Origin: Phycisphaerales bacterium
GTDB taxonomy: Bacteria; Planctomycetota; Phycisphaerae; Phycisphaerales; UBA1924
DNA: 64,000 nucleotides
Assembly (NCBI GenBank): GCA_029260395.1
Contig: JAJDDJ010000001.1
Location: 496,001-560,000 of the forward strand
Reading direction: 5' to 3'
Below, one piece after another: positions 55,258 to 62,501 of the stretch. The notes beneath the pieces are model-generated. The model was not told the origin of the DNA, made no database searches, and saw nothing but the letters and a program-made list of their open reading frames with translations. Every line of letters starts with the position of its first letter. The stretch's first letter is position 1. The position numbers and the translations under genes are program-made.

Positions 55258-56927
55258 CTGTGAGCTTTGACGCACCGCTCGATTCGCGCAAGCGTGCTGG
55301 TCTTGCCGAGCAGGCCCAGCGTGTGGCCCAGGCCCGGGCTGACCGCGGCGCCCGTTAGCGCGACGCGGATGGGCTGGGCGACCTTGCCCATGCCCAGGCC
55401 CTGCGACTCGGCGAAGTCGTTGATCGCGCCCTCAATCGAAGCGGGCGACCAGTCGGCGAGCCCGCCGAGCATGACGGCTGCGTCCCGCAGCACACAGAGG
55501 CCCTCGCCTTCGTTCTTGGTGAGGTTTTTGGCCACGGCCTTGTCGTCGTACACGATCTCATCATCGGCGATAAACACAAACCCGAGCGGCGCGCGCAGGT
55601 CGCGCAGCGTCTTGGCCCTTTGACGCGCCGCCTCGGCGGCCATCGCCATGCGCTCGCCCAGCACCTGGGGCACCTGCGGGTCGTACCGCTCGCACCACGC
55701 CCGCCAGCGCTCGGCGAGCAGAGCCGGGTCCATGTGCTGAACCGTGTCGAAGTTGAACGCCTGCAGCTTCTCGCGGTCGAACTTGGCGGCGGTCTTGCCG
55801 ATGCGTTCGAGCGTGAACCGCCGGCTGAACTCGTCCATGTCGAACCGCTCGATGTCATCGCCCTTGGACCACCCCAGCAGTGCGAGGTAGTTGCACACGA
55901 CCTCCGGCAGGTAGCCCGCTGAACGGAAGTCCTCGACCTCGATCTCCGGCAGCTCAAGCGTCAGCACGCCCGCGAGCACGCCGAGCTGGTCGCTGCCAAG
56001 CTGAGCCGTCTTGTCGCCGAGCCACGCGTTCAGGCTGTCAGCGGTCTGCGAGAAGCCATCGACGCTACCTGCACTTGCCAGCGCGCTCTCCACGCCGACC
56101 ACCTTGACGGCTTTCTTCGCGGCCTTGTCCTTGTCGCGCTTGCTCATCTTCGAGCCGTCGGGGTTGAAGATCAGCGGCAGGTGGGCGAACACCGGCGTGC
56201 GGTAGCCCAGCGCCTGTTGCAGCGCGACGTGCCGGGGCGTGTTGTTCAGGTGCTCCTGGCCCCGCAGCACATGGGTCACGCCCATCAGCTCGTCATCGAC
56301 GACGACGGCCAGATGGTACGTTGGCATACCGTCCGCCTTGCGGATGACCAGATCGTCCAGCTCGGCAAACGGGAACTCGACCGCGCCAAGCACGGCGTCG
56401 TGTACGACCACCGCCTGCTCGGGCATCGCGAAGCGCAGCACGTGCTCTTCGGTCTGCATCCGTGCGCACGCTGCGGCGTGGTCGTAGCCCTCGGGCCTGC
56501 GGTATATGAACGTGCGCTTGTCGGCCCGTGCCCGGTCGCGCATGGCAGCGAGCTCGTCGGCGGTATCAAACGCTGGGTAGGCCATGCCGCTGGCGAGGAG
56601 TTGCTGGAAGGCCCGGTCATAGAAGGCTTGGCGCTGGCTCTGGTGGAAGGGCCCCACCTTCCGCGGGTCGCCGCCAAAGGTGACCGAACCATCCGCGAAC
56701 TCGGGGCCTTCGTCCCACCCGATGCCCAGCCACGCGAGGTCCTCAAGTATCCCCGCCGCCGCCGAGGCGCTCGACCGCTTGAGGTCGGTGTCCTCGATCC
56801 GCAGCAGGAACGTGCCGTTGGCGCCCGCATCGCGGGCCAGGGCCCAGCAGAACAGCGCGGTGCGCGCCCCGCCGATGTGCAGGTGACCGGTCGGCGAGGG
56901 CGCAAAGCGTGTGACCATCGTGCTCAT
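55254..56927 (-). CDS. gltX: Glutamyl-tRNA synthetase
   Basis: Charges tRNA-Glu. VTRFAPSPTGHLHIGGARTA contains the HIGH motif at residues 15-18, FLLRIEDTDLKRS follows, and GSKMSKRDKDKA is the KMSKS loop (about residue 259). The helical anticodon-binding domain fills the C-terminus. 557 aa, longer than E. coli GluRS (471), with an extra segment after the KMSKS loop around KKAVKVVGVESALASAGSVD. With glnS 1.3 kb away, the organism has separate Glu and Gln enzymes. Convergent four-base overlap with the small gene at 54952. Confidence 0.96.
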   Translation of the reverse strand: MSTMVTRFAPSPTGHLHIGGARTALFCWALARDAGANGTFLLRIEDTDLKRSSASAAAGILEDLAWLGIGWDEGPEFADGSVTFGGDPRKVGPFHQSQRQAFYDRAFQQLLASGMAYPAFDTADELAAMRDRARADKRTFIYRRPEGYDHAAACARMQTEEHVLRFAMPEQAVVVHDAVLGAVEFPFAELDDLVIRKADGMPTYHLAVVVDDELMGVTHVLRGQEHLNNTPRHVALQQALGYRTPVFAHLPLIFNPDGSKMSKRDKDKAAKKAVKVVGVESALASAGSVDGFSQTADSLNAWLGDKTAQLGSDQLGVLAGVLTLELPEIEVEDFRSAGYLPEVVCNYLALLGWSKGDDIERFDMDEFSRRFTLERIGKTAAKFDREKLQAFNFDTVQHMDPALLAERWRAWCERYDPQVPQVLGERMAMAAEAARQRAKTLRDLRAPLGFVFIADDEIVYDDKAVAKNLTKNEGEGLCVLRDAAVMLGGLADWSPASIEGAINDFAESQGLGMGKVAQPIRVALTGAAVSPGLGHTLGLLGKTSTLARIERCVKAHS

Positions 56928-57002
56928 GGGCCAAGCGTAGGGGCGGGGTTCGTTCGTATGAACGGGCGCAAAATCATCAAAATCTGGGTCTCTCGAAATA
57001 CT

Positions 57003-57023
57003 TTGAAGTTCAATCTATATACT
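57003..57023 (+). promoter_or_regulatory. Probable operator and -10 region of the marR gene
   Basis: TTGAAGTTCAA (57003-57013) is a perfect 11-bp inverted repeat around a central G, and TATACT (57018-57023) just after it looks like a -10 hexamer. The start codon of the MarR-type gene lies nine bases further, so the leader is very short. A regulator bound at the palindrome would cover the promoter spacer, as expected for autorepression. This stretch is visibly AT-richer than the rest of the window. No convincing -35 is seen. Confidence 0.5.
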
Positions 57024-57031
57024 CAGCGACC

Positions 57032-57703
57032 ATGAGCCCCATGCCGATCAAGCCACCGCAAGACGACCCGAGCCCACCCGGTCAACGGATTACCGAAGGC
57101 CTCGCCAAGCTCGCGCTGGTCATGCGCCATGAGAACTGGCGGGCCTCCGGCCAGCGTGGCCTGACTCCGACACAAACCCAGGCGTTGCTGGCGGTCGTTG
57201 CGTCGACGGAACCCATCGGGGTCTCAGGGGTCGCCGAGCGGCTCGCGCTGACTAGAGGCAGCGCCAGCGTGGCGGTCGCATCCCTCGTAGAGAAGGGTCT
57301 GATTGAGAAGCGCGAGTGCGTTAAGGACGGCCGGGCTTCCACGCTGCACGCGACGCGTCGCGGGCGGGCCGAGGCGAAGGCCGCCGGCCAGTGCTCGTCG
57401 GGCCTAAAGGCTGCCGCCTCGGCGATGCCGACCTCGGATCAAGCCGGGCTGCTCAGAGGCCTTATCGCGCTGATCCATGAGCTGCATGAACGTGGCGACA
57501 TCCCGACAAGCCGCATGTGCGTGGAGTGTGTCCACTTCCGCCCCCGCGCTCACGGCCGCGCTGATAAGCCCCATCACTGCGCGTACATCGACGCGCCCAT
57601 CGGAGACGCCGATTTACGCATCGACTGCCCGGACATGCAGCGAGCTTCAGTCCAGGAGCAAAATCGACTCTGGCAGGTGTTTGTAGGAGGCGAGCCGCTC
57701 TGA
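57032..57703 (+). CDS. MarR-family regulator with C-terminal Cys/His cluster
   Basis: 223 aa. The winged helix-turn-helix occupies about residues 40-115: LTPTQTQALLAVVASTEPIG, VAERLALTRGSASVAVASLV as recognition helix, and KGLIEKRECVKDGRASTLHA as wing. The C-terminal 65 residues carry MCVECVHF, KPHHCAYIDAPIGDADLRID and CP, in all four Cys and two or more His in a metal- or redox-sensing arrangement not found in classical MarR. It probably represses itself and the thioredoxin-like gene 85 bp downstream in response to metal or oxidant. A similar CxxCxxF extension occurs in other MarR regulators, as far as I recall. Confidence 0.87.
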   Translation: MSPMPIKPPQDDPSPPGQRITEGLAKLALVMRHENWRASGQRGLTPTQTQALLAVVASTEPIGVSGVAERLALTRGSASVAVASLVEKGLIEKRECVKDGRASTLHATRRGRAEAKAAGQCSSGLKAAASAMPTSDQAGLLRGLIALIHELHERGDIPTSRMCVECVHFRPRAHGRADKPHHCAYIDAPIGDADLRIDCPDMQRASVQEQNRLWQVFVGGEPL

Positions 57704-57788
57704 TACCGCGGGGCCCGCGCGGGCTCCAAGCGAATCGCTTCAAGATATCGCCTCGGCATGTCGCCGCAGGCAAGAAAGGATCACAGCC

Positions 57789-58025
57789 ATGACCACCAAA
57801 GCAACGTTCTTCCACGCCGGCTGCCCCGTTTGCGTCGCAGCCGAGCGGTCGGTCGCGGAAGCCCTCGACCCGAAGAAGTACGACGTGGAAATCGTTCACT
57901 TGGGCAATCAGGGCGGCCGAATCGCTGAGGCCGAGACGGCGGGCGTGAAGTCCGTGCCCGCTCTCGTCATCGCGGGCCACGCGTTCCACATCAACCACGG
58001 TGCCGACCTGGCAGCGCTCAAGTAA
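57789..58025 (+). CDS. Small thioredoxin-like protein with CPVC motif
   Basis: 78 aa, glutaredoxin or thioredoxin fold: ATFFHAGCPVCVAAERSVAE has the active-site CPVC on the first helix, KYDVEIVHLG the second strand, and GVKSVPALVIAGHAFHINHG contains the cis-Pro loop VPA. It is close in size to glutaredoxin-like families that pair with MarR-type regulators. AAGAAAGGATCACAGCC places AGAAAGGA about 11 bases before ATG 57789. The pairing with the Cys-rich MarR upstream suggests a redox-response unit. Confidence 0.85.
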   Translation: MTTKATFFHAGCPVCVAAERSVAEALDPKKYDVEIVHLGNQGGRIAEAETAGVKSVPALVIAGHAFHINHGADLAALK

Positions 58026-58105
58026 GCACCCACAGACCCCGGGCTCTCAACGGGAGAATGCCCCGTTGAAGCCATTGGACTCGTTCACCCAGGAGCGAAC
58101 GCCCG

Positions 58106-58222
58106 CTAGGGCTTGGGTGCCGGTTTCTTGGCCGGAGCCGGACGCGGCGTCGCGGGCTTGACAGCGACCTCTTTGGGGACGGGACGCCCGGATGGGGTTC
58201 GAGACATGGGAAATGGTCTCAT
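58106..58222 (-). CDS. Short Pro/Lys/Ala-rich ORF, 38 codons
   Basis: A reading frame on the minus strand starts with MRPFPMSRTP and continues with alternating Pro, Lys and Ala (ending AKKPAPKP, stop TAG). An AGGAG box lies about eight bases before ATG 58222. The composition resembles Lys/Pro/Ala-rich tails of histone H1-like or ribosome-associated proteins. It is the only ribosome-binding-site-preceded frame in this 548-bp gap. It could be a real small protein or chance in GC-rich sequence. Confidence 0.35.
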   Translation of the reverse strand: MRPFPMSRTPSGRPVPKEVAVKPATPRPAPAKKPAPKP

Positions 58223-58573
58223 CGCTCGGCTCCTGCCATAGGCCCCCGTGCTTCGTACCCATCCGCATCGAACAACCCGACGCGTGGGCCTGAGGGTGCC
58301 ACCCTTTTAAGTACGCATTGGAGAGGCCCCACCGCACACGGATACCTGAGACTTTTTGCGCTCACACCGTTGAGTACCTGTACTTTTTTCTCGCTCGGCG
58401 TCGGCATCGTCCCATACGCCCGCTCGTGCAGGCGGCCCGCCTCCATCTAGCGGCCCGGAGGGCTTGGACGACTCGGACCTCGGCGGTAGACTCTGGGGCG
58501 GTCCCCAGCTGGCTACTACCCATTGGCTGGGCCAGATAACCAACGCCCGCCCCTTGGCGCTAAGGAGACCTCT
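58223..58573 (+). other. Leader region of the EF-G-like gene
   Basis: About 350 bp without a gene I can support. It holds a weak promoter candidate, TTGCGC (58356-58361) and TGTACT (58379-58384) with 17-base spacing, which would give a leader of about 180 nt. The leader contains GGCGGCCCGCC and CTGGGGCGGTCCCCAG as possible hairpins. It ends in AAGGAG, a strong ribosome-binding site seven bases before ATG 58574. No known riboswitch consensus is recognised. Confidence 0.35.
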
Positions 58574-60670
58574 ATGGCTGTTCACAAGACCGAAGACATC
58601 CGCAACATCCTCTTCGTCGGCCAGACCGGGTCGGGCAAGACGACGCTGAGCGAGCGGCTGCTCTTGGAGAGCGGCGAGATCGGCCGCATGGGCAGCGTCG
58701 AAGAAGGCACCACCGTCAGCGACTGGACCGAGGAAGAGAAGCAGCACAAGCACTCGCTGCGCGTCAGTGTGATGCACTTCGAGCACGACAACCACCTCGT
58801 CAACTTCATCGACGCGCCCGGGCTGTCCGACTTTGTGGGCCACGCCATCGCGGCGTTCCCGGCGATCGAGACGGTCGCGGTCGTCATCGATGCGTCCAAA
58901 GGCATCGAGCCCATGACCCGCCGCATGATGCAGCTCAGTAAGCAGCGCAACCTTCCGAGGATGATTGTCATCAACAAGATCGATGGCTCGCAAGACGGCC
59001 TCGAAGAACTCGTCGAGCAGATCCGCGAGGTCTTCGGCTCCGAGTGCCTGCCAATCAACCTGCCCGCGGGCGGCGCCAGCAAGGTCATCAATGTCTTTGA
59101 GCACGACGGCACCGACAAGGAAGGCGACGCGACGGACTTCTCCTCCGTCAAGGCGGCCCACGAGCAGATCGTCGAACAGATCGTTGAGGTGCAGGACGAC
59201 CTGATGACCACCTACCTCGAAGCCGGAGAAGAGGGCTTCGAGGGCGGCGTGACCGGCAAGCAGGTGCACGATGCCTTCGAGCAGGCGCTACGCGAGGCGC
59301 ACCTCGTGCCGATCTGCTTTGTGTCTGCAACGACCGGTGCGGGTGTCAAGGACCTGATGCACGTCATGGCGAGCCTGCTTCCTAACCCGCTGGAGGGCAA
59401 CCCTCGGCCGTTCTTGCAGCGCACTGAAGAGGGCGACACCGAGACCCAGTTCCATGCCGAGCCCGATGCCACCAAGCCCGTGCTCGCGCACGTGTTCAAG
59501 GTCGTCACCGACAAGCACGTCGGCAAGCTCGGCGTGTTCCGCGTCCACCAGGGCACGCTCAAGGCCAAGAGCGAGATCATCATCGACGACCACAAAAAAG
59601 CGGTGCGTGTGGGGCACCTGCTCAAACGTCAGGGCAAGGAGAGCCAAGAGGTCCACGAGCTGGGCCCGGGCGATATAGGAGCGGTCACCAAGATCGACGA
59701 GATCCACTTTGATGCGGTGCTCCACGAGAGCCACGACCTCGACTCGGTCCACCTCAAACCACTGCCCATGCCCAAGCCCATGTACGGCCTGGCTGTCGAG
59801 ATCAAGGACCACGCGGACGACACCAAGTTCTCGACCGCGATGCACAAGCTGACCGCCGAAGACCCGAGCCTGCGGGTCGAACAGATCGCCGCCACCAAGC
59901 AGACCGTGATGCGGGGCCTGGGCGAGCTGCACCTTCGCATCACGCTCGAACGCCTCAAAGAGGAGTTTGGGATCGAGCTCCTCACCAGCCCACCCAAGAT
60001 CGCGTACAAGGAAACCATTACCGGCAAGGGCGAGGGCCACCACCGCCACAAGAAGCAGACCGGCGGTTCGGGCCAGTTCGGCGAGGTCTACCTTCGGGTC
60101 GCCCCGCTCTCGCCCGACGCAGCCGATGGCGACGCGCTCGAGTTCGTCAACGCCACCGTCGGCGGCAGCATCCCCAAGAACTTCATGCCCGCGATCGAAA
60201 AAGGCATCCGCCAGGTCCTATCCACCGGGGCCGTCGCGGGCTACCCGCTCACCGGCGTCCGCGTTGAGGTCTACGACGGCAAGTTCCACGCCGTGGACAG
60301 CAAGGAAATCGCCTTCATGACCGCTGGCAAGAAGGCGTTCATCCAGGCCGTGGCAAACGCCAAACCCGCGCTGCTCGAACCCTTCGTCACCCTCGAGATC
60401 ACTGCCCCCTCGCACTACATGGGTGACATCACAGGCATGGTCGCCAACAAGCGTGGCCGGGTCAGCGACACCGTCGTGCTGCCGGGCGATCAGTGCATGA
60501 TCGCCGCCGAAGCGCCCGCGAGCGAGTTGCAGAACTTCTCGACCGAGCTCAAGAGCCTGACCCACGGGGCAGGTAGCTACACCATGGACTACAGCCACGA
60601 CGAGCAGACTCCGCCGCAGGTCCAGCAGGAAGTGCTCGCCTCATTCGAGGGTCACGGCGATGACGACTGA
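58574..60670 (+). CDS. Elongation factor G-like translational GTPase
   Basis: 698 aa with the full EF-G domain order. G1 is GQTGSGKTTLSERLLLES, G2 lies in EEGTTVSDWT, G3 is DAPGLSDF and G4 is NKID. Domains II-V follow, with domain IV KQTGGSGQFGEVYLRVAPLS and domain V ITGMVANKRGRVSDTVV. It differs from canonical FusA: G3 has Leu where the catalytic His of DTPGHVDF should be, and the GTPase domain matches the EF-G-like paralogue group (HSGSGKTTLxE type). It probably has a specialised role and coexists with a true EF-G elsewhere. AAGGAG precedes ATG 58574. The stop overlaps the RidA start by 11 bp. Confidence 0.9.
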   Translation: MAVHKTEDIRNILFVGQTGSGKTTLSERLLLESGEIGRMGSVEEGTTVSDWTEEEKQHKHSLRVSVMHFEHDNHLVNFIDAPGLSDFVGHAIAAFPAIETVAVVIDASKGIEPMTRRMMQLSKQRNLPRMIVINKIDGSQDGLEELVEQIREVFGSECLPINLPAGGASKVINVFEHDGTDKEGDATDFSSVKAAHEQIVEQIVEVQDDLMTTYLEAGEEGFEGGVTGKQVHDAFEQALREAHLVPICFVSATTGAGVKDLMHVMASLLPNPLEGNPRPFLQRTEEGDTETQFHAEPDATKPVLAHVFKVVTDKHVGKLGVFRVHQGTLKAKSEIIIDDHKKAVRVGHLLKRQGKESQEVHELGPGDIGAVTKIDEIHFDAVLHESHDLDSVHLKPLPMPKPMYGLAVEIKDHADDTKFSTAMHKLTAEDPSLRVEQIAATKQTVMRGLGELHLRITLERLKEEFGIELLTSPPKIAYKETITGKGEGHHRHKKQTGGSGQFGEVYLRVAPLSPDAADGDALEFVNATVGGSIPKNFMPAIEKGIRQVLSTGAVAGYPLTGVRVEVYDGKFHAVDSKEIAFMTAGKKAFIQAVANAKPALLEPFVTLEITAPSHYMGDITGMVANKRGRVSDTVVLPGDQCMIAAEAPASELQNFSTELKSLTHGAGSYTMDYSHDEQTPPQVQQEVLASFEGHGDDD

Positions 60671-61088
60671 TGCCAGCCGTGTGCGGGCGTCCTCGGGCAG
60701 ACCATGGGAAAGCGCCAACGGCTACAGCCGGGCGGTGCGTGTCGGAGCATTCGTTGCCGTCGCGGGAACGGTCGCTGCAGATCCCGATGGCCAGCCCATG
60801 CACCCTGGCGATGCGCACGCTCAGACCCTTGCGGTGTTCGAGCGGATCGCCAGTGATCTCGAGCAGGTTGGCGGTTCGATGGCGGATGTCGTGCGAACGC
60901 GGGCGTTCATTACCCGCATCGAGGACGCGGACGCCGTGGGCCGGGCTCATGGCGAGGTCATGGGCAGCACCCGGCCCGCGTTGACGCTGGTGCAAGTTGC
61001 TGGTCTTATCGCGCCCGAGTTCCTCGTGGAGATCGAGGCCGATGCGATCGTTGGCAGTCCGTGTTCGTGCACGAGCGACCCGGGCTAG
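60660..61088 (+). CDS. RidA family protein
   Basis: 142 aa of the YjgF/YER057c/UK114 family. Classical RidA members hydrolyse reactive 2-aminoacrylate and other imines released by PLP enzymes. YSRAVRVGAFVAVAGTVAAD, HAQTLAVFERIASDLEQVGG, VVRTRAFITRIEDADAVGRA, RPALTLVQVAGLIAPEFLVE and IEADAIV follow the family strand-helix order. The usual catalytic Arg and Glu positions correspond to the Arg of RPALTLV and the Glu of IEADA. This looks like an Rid subfamily with an extra start, not archetypal RidA. It overlaps the EF-G-like gene by 11 bp, so translation is coupled. Confidence 0.88.
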   Translation: MTTDASRVRASSGRPWESANGYSRAVRVGAFVAVAGTVAADPDGQPMHPGDAHAQTLAVFERIASDLEQVGGSMADVVRTRAFITRIEDADAVGRAHGEVMGSTRPALTLVQVAGLIAPEFLVEIEADAIVGSPCSCTSDPG

Positions 61089-61096
61089 CCTGCAGC

Positions 61097-61450
61097 ATGG
61101 CATCCGATCTCGAACGCGCCATCCGGGCTTCCAAACGCTACGAGGCAATCCTGTCCAAGCGGTACAGCGCCAAGGGCAGGGGCCTGCACGAGAAGACCGA
61201 CAGCGTCGAACGCAAGCTCGATCAACAGCTGGTCCGGGACCTGCGACTCATCGCGACCGTTCGCAACAAGCTCGTCCACCAAGACGGCTACGACGACATC
61301 CAGGACGAAGCCTCGTTCGAGGCTGCCCGAAAGCGCGCCGACAAGGCCCTCAAGACCCGTACCGGCGGACGCCCTCTCTGGCCGATCGTCGTGGTTCTGG
61401 TGCTTTTGGGGGTGATTGCCCTAGTTGCTTTCGCGTTCTTGCGACCATGA
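61097..61450 (+). CDS. HEPN-like small protein with C-terminal membrane helix
   Basis: 117 aa from ATG 61097. A Lys/Arg-rich helical part (ERAIRASKRYEAILSKRYSA, VERKLDQQLVRDLRLIATVR) leads to RNKLVHQDGY, which fits the RNx3H (Rx4H) motif of HEPN RNase-like and DUF4145-type proteins. The C-terminus is a single membrane helix (LWPIVVVLVLLGVIALVAFAF). A single-helix HEPN-like protein could be a membrane-bound nuclease, a toxin or simply a look-alike. It follows the RidA gene by eight bases and appears to be in its operon. No antitoxin-like neighbour is seen. Confidence 0.72.
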   Translation: MASDLERAIRASKRYEAILSKRYSAKGRGLHEKTDSVERKLDQQLVRDLRLIATVRNKLVHQDGYDDIQDEASFEAARKRADKALKTRTGGRPLWPIVVVLVLLGVIALVAFAFLRP

Positions 61451-61559
61451 ACGCCTGCTCGTAAGAGCTCCCGGGGCAACGCCCGGTGGTGCAGATGCCC
61501 ACAATGGGGTAGAACATGCTGGGGAATGAACCCAGGCGTCGCGTCACAGGAGACCGCCC

Positions 61560-62138
61560 ATGCCCGCCGGCCGAACCAACCCCACGCTATGGCTCACGCT
61601 GCTCTTTGCCGCCGCGCTGATCGGCTTCGTGCTGCTGCTCGGCCAGTGGCAGAAGGCTGGCCCGACCAACCAGCCCGAGCAAGGCCCTGCTCAGCCCGCG
61701 CAAGCCGAGCCGGTGCAGGAGCCAATCGCCGAACCAGCCGCACAGCCCGAGCCGGAGCCCCCGGTCGAGCTCGTCCAAGGACGTGCTGGAGGTGGCGAAG
61801 CCGGCTCGCCCGTAATCGAGACCCCGCCCGCCGAGCCGCCCCGCCTGCTCACGCTGGTCGAAGCCGCCGACCAGGGCGACGTGGCCCGGCTGCGCGCGAT
61901 CCTGTCGGCGGGGGCCAACGTGAACGCGCCCGATGCGCAGGGCATGACGCTGCTCATGCGCACCGCGAGCCGGGGCCACCTCGAAGCGGTCTTTGTGCTG
62001 CTCGACTTCGGCGCTGACCCCGCGATGAAGGACGCCCAAGGCAAGACCGCCGCCGACCACGCAGCAAACCATCCACAGATTGTCCAGATTCTCAGCGGAG
62101 CCTCCGCCCCACCCACCAAACCCGACCCGACCAAGTGA
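61560..62138 (+). CDS. Ankyrin-repeat protein with N-terminal membrane helix
   Basis: 192 aa. A membrane or signal helix (LWLTLLFAAALIGFVLLLGQ, about residues 9-28) precedes a disordered Pro/Glu/Ala/Gln-rich linker (30-90). Two to three ankyrin repeats follow: LVEAADQGDVARLRAILSAG then ANVNAPD; QGMTLLMRTASRGHLEAVFV then LLDFGADPAMKD; and a partial KTAADHAANHPQIVQIL. It is probably a periplasmic protein-binding module. Independent start at ATG 61560 with GGAGACC upstream; 109 bp after the HEPN-like gene. Confidence 0.85.
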   Translation: MPAGRTNPTLWLTLLFAAALIGFVLLLGQWQKAGPTNQPEQGPAQPAQAEPVQEPIAEPAAQPEPEPPVELVQGRAGGGEAGSPVIETPPAEPPRLLTLVEAADQGDVARLRAILSAGANVNAPDAQGMTLLMRTASRGHLEAVFVLLDFGADPAMKDAQGKTAADHAANHPQIVQILSGASAPPTKPDPTK

Positions 62139-62183
62139 CCGATCGCGCCCCAGCCGTACACATGGCGATATGGTGGCCCACCC

Positions 62184-62501
62184 ATGAACACCGGCCCGAC
62201 CGAATCAACCCTCCCGCTGCACATTGCTCGCGCGTACCAGCTCGCGCCCAAGGCTCGTGTTCAGATCGCTGAGCCGGCCAGCCGCGTCTCTCGCGCGACC
62301 CGTGACGATGCCTCAGCCGATGCCGCCGAACTTGCAGCGGGCCGCGTGCGCGGATCGGTCTCGTTCGATCAGCCCGCGGGCTCATTCGCGCCGGGCACCG
62401 GCGTGCTTCCGATGTACACCAACCCGGCGCACCGCAACGCCGCAGCAACGGGTGTTCAGCTCGGCGTTCAACTGGGCAAGCTCATCGATGCCGAGGGCTG
62501 A
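62184..62501 (+). CDS. Small hypothetical protein, 105 aa
   Basis: No family recognised. The N-terminal third is helical (LHIARAYQLAPKARVQIAEP), the middle Ala/Asp-rich (RDDASADAAELAAGRVRGSV), and the C-terminus has LPMYTNPAHRNAAATGVQLG. The clean frame, the ATG with PVHEHRP-type leader before it and the 14-bp overlap with the aminotransferase start make it likely to be real and coupled. No signal peptide. Role unknown. Confidence 0.65.
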   Translation: MNTGPTESTLPLHIARAYQLAPKARVQIAEPASRVSRATRDDASADAAELAAGRVRGSVSFDQPAGSFAPGTGVLPMYTNPAHRNAAATGVQLGVQLGKLIDAEG

